A DNA stretch of 64,000 bases from Thalassia testudinum (lineage: Eukaryota > Streptophyta > Magnoliopsida > Alismatales > Hydrocharitaceae): positions 57,093,501 through 57,157,500 of the forward strand of contig JAZHRO010000012.1 of assembly GCA_037157565.1 (NCBI GenBank), written 5' to 3'. A program made the position numbers and the translations under genes. Below, piece by piece: positions 34,186-45,400 of the stretch (positions within the stretch are counted from its first letter, which is position 1; every line of letters starts with the position of its first letter). Under the pieces are notes generated by a model. The model was not told the origin of the DNA, made no database searches, and saw only the letters and a list, made by a program, of their open reading frames with translations.

Positions 34186-34999
34186 TTACTAAGCAACCAC
34201 GTTGTAGCACACAAAATGAGAGTATTAATTTCAACCAATTTTTTCATTGGAGAAAATCACTTTTCATAGATAATCAATCACTTTCTAAGTGAAAATTTCA
34301 CTTTTTATGAGTAAAAAATCAAATTCAAGATAAAAAATCATTTATCATTAATAGAGAAATAAATTAATGTATTTTAATTTTTAATTTATATATTTTGATT
34401 TTTAATCTATTGAAAATAATTTTTAATCAATATATTTTAATATACTTAATTTTTAAGTAGTAAATTCTTATTTTCAATTAATTAATTTTAATTTTTAATT
34501 AATTGGTTCTGATCGTTTATTGTTAAATACATTATAACACGTTAATGTTCTTTTGTCCGTTTCTTTTCGCGGACGATATGCACCTCATGCATCACGTTGG
34601 TTGTGACACCCGATAAAACGTTGTTTTTTTAACGTATATTTGCTGACGTTCAAATCACAGGCATACACAAACAGAGGTTGAGGGTAACGTGTTTCGGAAA
34701 TCATGTCAGTAATGGTATGACGTCTGTGATAATTGTTTCTCAGGAAATAAAGACCAGTAATAATTAAATCTTGAGAAATCAAATTATTATTTTTTATAAG
34801 TACAATTCTTATGAAATTGCAAAATTTTATGGCTTGGGTGGCCTTGTTGAGTAATATATTACCCAACGCTTAAATAAAAAAGAAAAAAAATTTACGGCTG
34901 TGTTTGAACTCACCATCCCGCAACTTATCTTGCCAGGTTTTCCACTAACACAGTAGAGTCGTTTCTGGTGCTCCAACATCTGATGATTATTTGGAAGCT
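34186..34999. other. AT-rich intergenic DNA
   Basis: No gene is seen. It contains many TTTTTAATTTTTAAT-type stretches, and a TTGTGACACCCGATAAAACG at 34599-34618 that looks like an LTR start, but no partner end was found. Confidence 0.4.
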
Positions 35000-35914
35000 T
35001 CAAACACAAAGTTATTTATCTGAAAGTTCAAGAGGGAATGCCTTCTCTTATCCTTAATCATAGCAAGAAGAATTGGTACCTTTGTGCATGATTATATATA
35101 TTGTGAGAATGAACAAGAAAATATCCTGCATCTATTCTTTAAATGTCTATATGTAAGAGCTACTTGATTTCCAGCAAATGTTCTCATACAATGGAACAGT
35201 TGTGCATGACTACAGCAAATTTATGATCTCTTTCCCAGCATGAAGGAGCAGCAACGAGGTCACTTGTACATCTTTTATACTCTTCGTGCTCTATTGCAGC
35301 ATTGTGATCATACAAATATATAACAAATCACTTGATTAGTCATATAAAGTTTTGGAGCGAGTGCAAGCTATGTATCTATTCTACAGAGGAGAAAAGTAGG
35401 TGCAGCAGGAAACTATCTCAATCCTGTCTACCAGCTATCCCCCGATAGAGATTCAACAAGATAACAACAGCCTCACCGTTTTGGTTGATGTAGTAGTGTG
35501 AGATAGGTATATTTATGTTTCAGCACTCAAATTGAATGGCATTGATGTAAGTATTCATTCGACCCATGTGTCTGAAACACTTCTCATGAAATCCAACTTA
35601 TTTTGGATATCACTAACAGGAATATTCCATTGAGAGTGATGCTCTTAATTCTGTCAAAAATATTATGGCAGTAAGACAATCTCATTAGATGGTAAAACAT
35701 AATATAAAGGTCTATTGCAGAGAAATATTACATTTAAAGTCGCTCACATATCCAAATAGCTTGTTTAGAGTGGTTATTATCTAGCTAAAGTTTTTGTTCA
35801 TCATCTCGATCTACAAGGAGATTGTTCATGCCAAATTTTCCTCGTAACCTATAATTGTGATGTATTGGTAGTCTTTGCATCATTGGAAAAGCTTTTTCTC
35901 TTGCAAAAAAAAAA
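35000..35914 (+). pseudogene. LINE-like (non-LTR) retroelement remnant
   Basis: Around 35078-35180 one frame gives YCENEQENILHLFFKCLYVR, the zinc-binding pattern found after the RT in plant LINEs (zf-RVT). Near 35635-35690 another frame gives SIESDALNSVKNI, like the acidic motif of a LINE-type RNase H. A run of ten A at 35906-35915 could be the tail. Stops and shifts break all frames. This is a fragment, identified from short motifs only. Confidence 0.45.
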
Positions 35915-36436
35915 CCCAATAATTAAGAAAATATTCATAGATTAAATTTTAGCATTTTATCATAAAAGGACTAGTTTACATGTTTTGGCACTAGAGATCA
36001 AGGAGCCATTTACTTCGAGGGATGTGAAATGAGAGATACATCGGTTATGGGTAATAAATGATAAATAAATAGCTTATTGCATTTTTATTGAGGTATGTGT
36101 TAAATTAAGGAATGAGTTTAAGGTATTATATCATTTAAGAGATGTGATTCTGTCGATTGTACTTTATGTCCCATCAGATAGTAAAAGCTATATAGTCAGC
36201 ATCACACCAAGAATCAAATACGAGGATTAAGTATATCTTCTGTATATTTTCGGTGGGATTTTAGTCGTTTCCTTGCTGGGGCTTGTGAACCATCTGAGCT
36301 TCCTGTGGATTTGAGGTCCTGAGAGTCGTGATTCGTGAGGCTTTCGACTTGCATGTGCGCTACGAGGTGAAAAGACAAGGAACAAAGTTAGTAATTACTT
36401 TAATGTGAAGTTAGTGTTTGCTGTTTGAAGGAGACG

Positions 36437-36467
<31 letters not shown>

Positions 36468-36959
36468 TCAATTGATGGTAGGAAGGCTTTGAAAAGGAAA
36501 GAAACAAGAGCTTTACGCTCAAAGTTTCAGAAGTGGCGTGCAGTTGCCTTCCGATCCATTCTGCTGGCTGTTTGGGTGTATATTTTATTCTCTTTTAGAT
36601 GGATGACCTCAAAATTATGCTGACGGAAACCACGCTTCACTTCTGGAGATAGATGTAAGTATATAAATGACAGGGAGAGAATAAGAAATTCATATGAGTA
36701 GCCGATGAGAAGAAATTAAGAGTAGGATCTATCAGAGTTTACGCATGAAGTATATGCTATCCCTAATTGGCTTAAGGAGGGAGTCAACCCAACCAATACA
36801 AGACGAGAAAAGTTTGTAAAAAGAGCATCTTGCCGATATCTCGTACGGATCGTTGGAGCATTGCTATGGATCATAAATAACAAACATCACCATAAACAAC
36901 AAATCCTATGGAGCATCATCCGTGAGTACATGAGGAACCTAAAGGATTAAAGTATGTGC
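35915..36959. other. non-coding DNA with AT/AC microsatellite
   Basis: No gene is seen. A compound microsatellite (AT)n(AC)n lies at about 36438-36468. Confidence 0.5.
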
Positions 36960-37985
36960 TAGAGGGAGGATAAATAGTGTAATATTGATCATTATTTACA
37001 AATTAAAAATATCATTCATCACAGCTAAAAAATTAAATATGCATAGATCAAAAGAGATAACATATGAATTTAGAGTGGAAACCTTTGCAGGTAAAAACTA
37101 CTGCTTAAATCTCTCAGCTCAGAATTTCTTTGACTAGTCAACACTAGTTAATCCATTAACGTACCACTTGAACGAGGATGACACAACCTCTTACAAGACG
37201 TCTTCTCTTTATACACCTGATTAAGAGAATAACAACAACGAAACTTCCAAGATTACTTGGATCCCAGATTAAGAACAATAGGAATATAAAATATATATCA
37301 AAAATTCCAATGGAACCTTAGGAAAATAGAACAAATCGAGCTTTTCTGATTTGCAAAGAATCGTACTTTGAATCGCAGTAATCGCAGGTGTAGAGACGAG
37401 AAAGCACTAAAAAATGAGAGTTTTGCTTATAAAAAGTTCTTGAGGTGTGTTTTAAAATGGGGGGGTCAAGGGTCTTATTTATAGGTATTTTTCGACCTAT
37501 TTTGAAAATATTGAAAATATGACTTTTATTGATCAAAACTTAGAATTGATCGATCAAAATGATTTTTGGTTAATCAATTAAATGGTTTAATAGAGTCAAT
37601 GTTGATTAATTAAATTAGGATTTCATCGACTTTTCAAGCTTAGGGGAAATTTGATCGTTGGAGGTCTTTGGTTGATTAAACAAAATGAATTGGTCAATCA
37701 ATAGAGGTTTGATTAATCAATACAGGTTTGGTTGATCAATTTAAAGGTTGGTTGATCAACGGTACGAAGAACTTAGGTTTAAAGAAAAAATTTAGATTTA
37801 ACGATTTTGAAAATATATCGATTGTTATATTTGATGTTTCTTACATAATTTTCAACTCAACAAAGATAAAAAAATTCTTATAAGGTCATCATATTTAGAT
37901 TTGTCTTAAGATATATTGAAATGATTAGTATGTAATAAAAATATAATTTTATTATATTAAAATAATAATATTAATGGCATTACCT
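36960..37985 (-). mobile_element. copia-type LTR E2 (about 1 kb)
   Basis: The reverse complement aligns with the LTR of copia element E: CTTGTAAGAGGTTGTG and TTCAAGTGGTACG match 55812-55850, the GGATCC-AAG block matches 53070-53090, and both have runs of TTGATCGACC/GGTTGATCAA motifs (37530-37770 here, 52620-52815 in E). Ends are approximate. No gag or pol flanks it, so it is a solo LTR or fragment. Confidence 0.65.
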
Positions 37986-38594
37986 TTTACCGTCATTACA
38001 TATACTTCTACATTATGAGTTGGTGAATGTACATCCTTCCATTGTTATTTTCAGGAAAAAAAATCCTTCTCTTGCTTATTTGACTTAAAACAAACACAAA
38101 TTCACATCTAAAATATTGCAGACCATCATACAATGATGTACATGCGAACCTTTTGCAGCCATGTTGGAGTGATGGATGGATGCTTTTAGGTGATATGGAA
38201 CGCCAGGACTGACGGGCAGATTACCTTTCAATTAAATGAGAATCAAGGCTTTTTTATCTATAGTAAATTTTTCTCCTCAAACATAAATCAAATATTTTAT
38301 TTCTTTAAGAGAAGCCATTTCTTTGGCATCCATATCAATCATCAATCAACTGCTACCCCATCCCATGGTTAATGAGACCTATGTGTGATCTATGCAAAAT
38401 CCCATAATGAATTTTCATCACGTGGAAAGCACTTTATGAGGGAAACGCTTTTTATGGTTTCTCAAGTTTGCAACCATTTTTTTTTTCAAACAGACTAATG
38501 GTATTCGTTGAAAAAGGTCAAGGTGTATAAAATATTTCCATCAAATGGTAATAGTAGTTTTCGATTGCAAGTAAGGGTCAACAGGCAATTAAAG

Positions 38595-38905
38595 GTTGTG
38601 TTTGGCTGAGGATTTGAGTTATCTCGGGATAAAGTTAAAGTATGAAGTATTTGGTTGGAGAATTTGTAATAATTAAGAGTTTGTAATGATTGATATGGTG
38701 GTATTGTGTTAGTGATGATATTTTAATATGATAATATGGTATAAATATTGGAGTAGGTATACTTTTTTAATATATATTGAAGTTGATGTGAGTGGATATT
38801 GGTGTTGATGTGATGTGAAATCTTCTTAGAGAAACCCTTAACCCATTTTTATCCCACTTGCAAGCTCCTATCTCACCTCATAACCCGTTTCCAAACATAG
38901 CCATA
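38595..38905. repeat. MITE-like element
   Basis: Starts GGTTGTGTTTGG and ends CCAAACATAGCC, an imperfect terminal inverted repeat. The body shares AATGATTGATATG with the units near 18 kb. The flanks give no clear target duplication. Confidence 0.45.
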
Positions 38906-39054
38906 GTTCAAACAAAAGCACACCAATTAGCTAACTTGGGTTAGCTAAGTTGTAATAGAGGTTAATTTCTATTTATGTTTAATGCCAAATGAGGGTTAAC
39001 ATGTATTTTTATTTACTAAATGGAGGATAGGAATAAGGGTTAATCTTTGATGTG

Positions 39055-40750
39055 AAAAGGGAACGTTTACTTGGGTTTGGAGGTTAGGATGAGGGATAAG
39101 TTGGGAAAAGATTTTTTTGCCTTTGAGATGGTTGGTAAGTTGGGATTGTTTTTTTAAGTTTATATTAATTTAATGTGGCGGAGGGGCAACTTTGGAAAAG
39201 GCCGCGAGAGTTACAAATGGGTGTTCGAACGTGGGCTATCTCAACCCCTCTGCTAACACGGGTTAGGATAACTCAGGATAAGAAAGCTAAGAGAAGTTGG
39301 GTTACCCCCAAGGTAAACAAGAGGTAACCCCTAAAGAGAGGTTATCCTCCTCCACAAACTATTCATAAAAAGGAGAAGTGGGTTAAGAAAGTGATGTTAA
39401 CCCCCAGAAAGAAAACTTAAAGGTTCTGAATATAAAATGAATTATTTTAAGGCTGGTCTACTTCGGGGGTTAGGAAATGTGAAACCGATGTTAACTCTCA
39501 TTCGTGTTTACTTGCATAGCGGTGTCAACACGAGTTTCTGTTTACTTAAACTGGCGTTAAATGGGATGTTAAGCCTTGTGATGTTTATTTGAACTAGTGT
39601 TAACACTAGTTTCTAGGGGTTAGTTTATTAGGGGGTTGGGAAAGTAGTGTTAAGAAATGTGAAAGTAATGATAACCTGCAATTGTGTTTACTTAAAGAGT
39701 GGTGTTAACATCAGTTTTTGTTTACTTGAATTGGTGTTAAGTTGTGGTATCAACCCTTGTGGCGTTTACTTGGTAGCGATGTTAGGAATATGACACATGA
39801 GGGGTGTTAAAAATGGGAGTGGTATACGATTTTAACACGAATTTGGCTAACGCTAACACCAGTTGAAACTGGTGTCAAACAAATTCATGTTAAAGTGGCT
39901 AAACCCAGGTTATCAGATGAAGAGTTAAGTAGTTAAGTAAATGGGGGTTAACCCTAATTTTGAGCGGTTAACCTCCTAAGTAAACTAGGCCTAGAGAGTG
40001 AAGTTTGGGTGTGGAGGACTTAAAAGGTTAACACTTATTTTATTAACATCCCTTATAACTTGTGTTAGTAAAAAGAGTGTTAACCCCTCAAAACAGGTGT
40101 TAAGGTTATATGGGTTACTCCCTCAAGTAAACTAAGGTTAACCTCCTAAAACAAAAAGTTAACCCCCAAATAAACTAACCCTCAGGGCTTGTTTACTTGA
40201 AGCGTTAAGGAAGTGGTGTTAAGAAATATGAAATTGGTGTTAACTCTAAATTGTGTTTACTTGCAGAGTGGTGTTAACACTAGTTTGTGTTTACTTGAAT
40301 TTGTGTTAAGTTGTGGTGTTAACTCTTGTTGCGTTTACTTGATAGTGGTGTATAGTTTTAACACGGATTTGGCTAACACCAATTAAAACTAGTATTACAC
40401 AAACCTGTGTTAAAGTGGGTAAACCTGGGTTAGCAAATTGGAGGTTAAGCAGGTTAGTAAGCGAGGGTTAACCCTCCTTTTGAGGGGTTAAAAAGTGGTG
40501 TTAAGAAATGTGAAGTTAGTGTTAACTTGTAATTGTGTTTACTTACTGTGTGGTGTTAACACCAGTTTATGTTTACTTGAATTGATGTTAGATTATAGTG
40601 TTAACCCTTATGATTTTACTTAGTAGTGGTATTAGATATATACAATTTTAAGGATGTTGGAGACATGAATAGTGTAAAATTTTAACAAAGACTTGAATAA
40701 CATCAGTTGAAATTGATGTTAGACAAATCCATATTAAAATTACTCTATTC
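39055..40750. repeat. complex block of GTTAAC-rich repeats
   Basis: A unit of about 130-150 bp recurs at about 39480, 39645, 40205 and 40495. It holds GTGTTAAGAAATGTGAA, GTGTTTACTTG and AGTGGTGTTAACACCAGTTT, then GTGTTAAGTTGTGGTGTTAAC. Junctions such as TAAACTAACCCTCAGGGCTTGTTTACTTGA (spread over 40174-40200) look like the tail of one small transposon meeting the head of the next. TTTACTTG and CAAGTAAA face each other several times. I infer nested or tandem MITEs. Confidence 0.6.
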
Positions 40751-41539
40751 AAATTAAAAAATAAAAAATTAAATACTCAAATAAATAAGAATTAACGTTC
40801 CAAATAAATTAAATCTTACTGATCGAAAGTCATGTGCAGGAATTTGTTAACATAAGACCACGGTAACTTTTAACATAATTTGACAGAAAGTAATTTCCGA
40901 GTAGCGAGTATTTGTCTGATATTTTCTTATTATTATTTTTGTTTGATGATCCACCTTGAAAAGGATGTCAAGGGGGGGCTGCATCAGCTACGAGGCCCAC
41001 TACACGTACAAAAAGGCCAATTTTGACTTCCTTGTTTTAGCCAATAATATGGACCGATGGTGTTCACTGAAACGTTCATACAAGGTTTTATCGATTGCAT
41101 TCCCAAATAAATTAGAAGCATTTATGGACATGGACCCACAGCACGCGCCGTGATGGATACCATTTCAAAGCAATACCGTGGAAACCTCTAATATCTTCTA
41201 CCAAATTCAAATAAAAGCAAGAAATCTCAAAATTCTTCCAATTGAGCACGAATTGACCGCATATTCTCCAGTCCAACACACGTGAGGTCGGTTCCAAGTA
41301 AGATTTTTTCTCGCTTTTACAGAGACCAACATCTCCACCCTTCATCTCGATAATATGAAACATGATGTTATTTATCTTCCTCATTTTCCTCATTCATGTA
41401 TAAATGGAATGGATTCAAAGCGAATGTTCCTTCCATATAGATTAACGTCCAAATTACCCGACGTCTGACTTCTTATTTGCCAGATAAGAAGTTCGGTATT
41501 CAAATTTGTATCTGAATGTTGATCATTTGGTAAGGAAAC
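40751..41539. other. intergenic DNA, nothing recognised
   Basis: A short open frame at 40956-41153 has no recognisable motif. No repeat boundary is seen before LTR A2. Confidence 0.5.
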
Positions 41540-44153
41540 TGTTACGATCCGATTTTTGGATCCCTACAGGATCCGAGATCAGCTTGTCTCGACAAATTTT
41601 AAGATCCAGTCATCCAACAAGAAATAACTAAAAACCAAGAAAGTAAACCACATTCATATATGCAATATAATTAAGTAGAAGAAACATACAAAGTAGTAAA
41701 AGAAGTAAATTTGCTGTTCCATTACATACCACCATAATAACAAAAACAACGAAAATGGAAGTAAAGAGTAGAGATAAACAGTAACTAAAAGCCTATTATT
41801 TACAACATTAAAGGAATAAAAAGGAAGTACTGAAAACTACGAATGAGCTCGACTGGACTCAGCATCCTCCGCAGCTGGAAACTCGGGCTGCTCAACTCTT
41901 GGTCCTGAACAGTATTATGCAAAGACAGAGTCAGCGAACGCTGAGTAGAGTGGTATCTATACTATCTAAAACAGTAAAAGTAACAAGTTTAATTCTTTTT
42001 TTATTTATCGATTTTATATGTATTTCCTTTTCACCATTTTTCTCAAACATCTAGATATTCTTGATCTTACATGTTTCTCGTGGGAACGATCTTAATTGCA
42101 GTCTTTTCCATAGAGTAGAAGGTACACGTGGTGCTCTCATGACTGGGAGAGTCCCCCGTGGTAGTCCTACACCCAGTCAACCACTCCAAGGTTACTGTAA
42201 AGACGTAGCGGTGACTATGGCACACGTGATAAGCACACAAGTAGCTATCCTGCACTGACACGTAGTTAGTCGTTTCTGCTAACGGGTATGTCCAAAATAC
42301 AACACGTAACAGTATAGGGCCTCGCCCTCTCAAAACAGGGGTCTCGCCCTTCCATAATCTGCGCACCCTCATCTGACTACCTCAGTTTGCCCAGACGGCC
42401 TAACAAGTCGGTGTAGGGTGACTAGCTGAACCCCGGACATCGTGGGGTGGCTAACTCCCTCCCTACACTAGTAGCTCGCCTCGGTACCGCATACACGATG
42501 ATCAACATGAGTCGGTGTAAAGTGGTCAATCCTAACCCCGGATCTCAAGCTAAGGGCAGCTAGCTCTGCTCTACACGAAAAGGGGACAGTTGCTCTCCTT
42601 AGTACCACGTACTCAAGGGTCAGCACACTTCCGGTCGATATTCTATGATTCCATTTAACCACAGGAGTTTATTCCTAATTTCCCATAGAGTTCATGCTCA
42701 TGTTTACCTCATTTATTCTGATCCAGATTTCACCATTCACAATTCATCTCTCATGCATATACTTGCAGCTCGTATTTCCATAATTCGATATATGCAACTG
42801 ATGATTTCACAGGTAATTGTTCATTAATTACAGGCATCTCATATTATAACAGACAGCTCAACTATATTATAGGCAATTGCTAGCAGTTTAACTCAATCGT
42901 GCATACAATACATCATACAGTTCCAACGGTTCATTCATTCCTCTGTCCTAGGGTTCATGCCACATCCTAGGGTTCCATTCGGCTATTTCCACAAGCACAT
43001 TCTTATTAAATATTATTAACAGAATTAAACCACTCTACCAGGCAACACGGGAGTAATGGGAGCTCGAACCACAGACCCAGGCATCTCTGCGAAACCCAAA
43101 CACGCAGCAGGTTGAAATCCTATATCAGGGAATACATCACAAAAGGAGGGTTCAGAACAACGTACAAAGGTCTCTAGTACGTAGAGAAACTCGCAAGGAA
43201 AATATAGGTACTTCGTTTGCGTAAAATGGACCCCGATCGGATCCCAAACGGGTCAAAAACGTATCTACTGTTTAAAATCAGATGTTTGGGAACCAGTGCA
43301 GATGTCTTAAAAGGTACCAGAACCTTACCTTAAGTCCCTGCGGTATCCTTAGACATCCAGGCCATCTCTGCGATCGTCTGAAGGTAGTTCCAGATGTCAG
43401 ACAATGCCTTCGATCGTCTAGAAGCACCTCCGGACGTCTGGTGAGGTGATCAGACGTTTAAAAGTGCGTGGAAAAGCATCCCACGCGCCTTCCTAAGGAC
43501 CTTTACCTGCGTACGACACTCGCAGGTTCAAATCATGCCCGACCACCCTCCTGCGATGAGGTTTGCATGGCCATAACTACGAAAAAGCACGTACCTCAGC
43601 ACTGTGCATACTTTCAGACGTCTGGACGACCCTTTAGACGTCTGATATTGGAAAAAATCCCAGTATCAGAACTCCTCTTGCGAGCTGCCTCCTTTGAGAG
43701 CTCGTCTGCTGAAGCTCCCACCGTCCCTCCCGCAGCTGCAGAAGGTCAGAAGCTGCCCCCCGAGCTCTCTCCCACATGCGCCTGCAGTGGCCGTGCGAGC
43801 TCCACCGAAGCTCCTCCGACCTCGACCTCCTGCTCCTCTCGAGCTCTCCTCCTTCCTCCTCGCTCTCCCTCGCTCACCCTCCACTCGCCTCACTGAAGGT
43901 CTGAAGGGGGTGGTGTGTGGAGAGGAGGAATGGGGGAAAGGGGTATAAATAGAAGGTGTGCGGTTTTAGGGTTCGAGGAAGGAAATAAAAGGAGAGAGAA
44001 TAAGAGGGTCCTGTATGCAGCCCACTCGCAAGGCACAGTGTACGTATAAAAATTTCATTTTCAGATATTCGGAAAAGGATCCAGATGTATGGACAGATGT
44101 CTGACCGAGATTCTAGACTTCTTAAAAGACTAAAAGTGTGACAGGACTTTACA
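41540..44153 (-). mobile_element. Family-A LTR A2, 2614 bp
   Basis: The left edge TGTTACGATCCG and the right edge ACTTTACA match the ends of A1 and A3 in reverse orientation, and the interior aligns throughout. On the minus (sense) strand a TATA-like CTATTTATACCCC lies near 43940-43952, with GACGTC-type motifs around 43290-43640. Flanking pentamers are GAAAC and GGAAG, which match at only three of five sites. It therefore looks like an older solo LTR with a decayed target duplication. No coding region adjoins it. Confidence 0.85.
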
Positions 44154-45400
44154 GGAAGGATCGATGGACGGTGAAATTGAAGATATCTGGATAAATCGTT
44201 AAATGAACCACACAATTGAATCCGGATTCAAATTCATTTGGAAAGCCCATTAAAAAAAAGTGTCCAAATTTGACCTACTAAATCTGGAATCACATAAGCG
44301 TCCAAAATTACCTTCAGCAAGAGATTGAATGATAAGTGATAGGGAATACCAAAACATGATTCGATGAATTCCGATTTGAATCTACATTATCCAAGTACAA
44401 GGCTGCATAAAACTCAAAGTTGACCCCAAGTTTTACATCAGGGATGCACAAAGGAGAACCTTTCAAGGCATCTAATTTCTCTTTGATTGTGCCATCCCAG
44501 GAGAGATATTCTACCCATTATATTAAGATTTCCTTCTTTTTTGCTTTTTTTTTTTTTGAAAGGAATTATATTAAGGATCCTAGCAACAGGTTTGTTCTGA
44601 CTTCATAATACTGAATTCTCTACTTCTATGGATGTAGGTCGATACTCTTTCAACGTTACTACATAATAAACTCCATGCTTGCAATCCTTGTTCGATTTAG
44701 TTTGTTCCGATTTCTCATCGTTAGCTATCATGTAAAACCCATGGCTGTATGACAATTTTGCTAAGGATTTTCTGGACACAGCAGAATGATATTGGCAACC
44801 TGGAAGAACTGAGGAGTAAATTTCTTTTTTTTTTTTTTTTTCCTTTTCCTGTAGCAAAATATGTTTATTAACACATCAGACATGATGATATGGACACTCG
44901 TCCCTGGAAATATTAATCAAAACTTTAATCAAATGCAGATAATCCAAATACTATTGCAAGTATAGAAAGCCAAGCAAACTGTGTATATTCTATTCCGAAC
45001 ATGGGCTCAGGCAACAAACAATCTTTTATATCTCAAAATATGATACATTTCTACCAATAGAAGTATGGAACAGCTCAACTCACACAGATGGGCAGTAATC
45101 AGACAGCAGCAAATCAAACACCCATGTCCTCCTCTCCCCCGCGTAATCACCACCTCATCTTAGCCTTCAAAATTTAGATGTAGAAGAATTACAACAGTAA
45201 GGTTATCCTCCCCTCGTGATCGCCATCCTTCCAAATAAACACACAACACTTAACCAAATGATTGCGCTGCGCCATTCCATCCAGACTCATCGTCCCGCCT
45301 TCTTCTTCTTCTTCTTCTTCTTCTTCTTGATCATCATCGTCGTCGTCGGAAGAGAATCAATGAATTCGCTCCGCCGCAGCCCGGACGATCATCGCGAACA
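44154..45400. other. intergenic DNA and probable COBL 3' untranslated region
   Basis: No gene is seen in the left part. A T-rich run lies at 44821-44840. TTTATT at 44864-44869 gives AATAAA on the minus strand, a candidate polyadenylation signal about 530 bases past the COBL stop. A (TTC)n repeat at 45299-45328 and a TCATCG repeat lie in the likely 3' untranslated region. Confidence 0.4.

Noticed and set aside
21305..34190. Target duplication around element C
   Set aside because: The pentamers next to the two LTRs are CCAGG and TTACT and do not match. I report C as one element only as an inference.
34599..34618. TTGTGACACCCGATAAAACG as the start of another LTR
   Set aside because: It resembles LTR starts, but no matching CA end, partner LTR or target duplication was found nearby.
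43468..43896. 142-codon plus-strand frame, and similar frames at 694-1152, 30588-30989 and 55317-55826
   Set aside because: All fall at matching positions in the GC-rich part of family-A LTRs, in both orientations, with low-complexity products. They are not conserved as the same protein.
41535..44158. Exact target duplication around A2
   Set aside because: GAAAC and GGAAG agree at three of five positions, too weak to claim.
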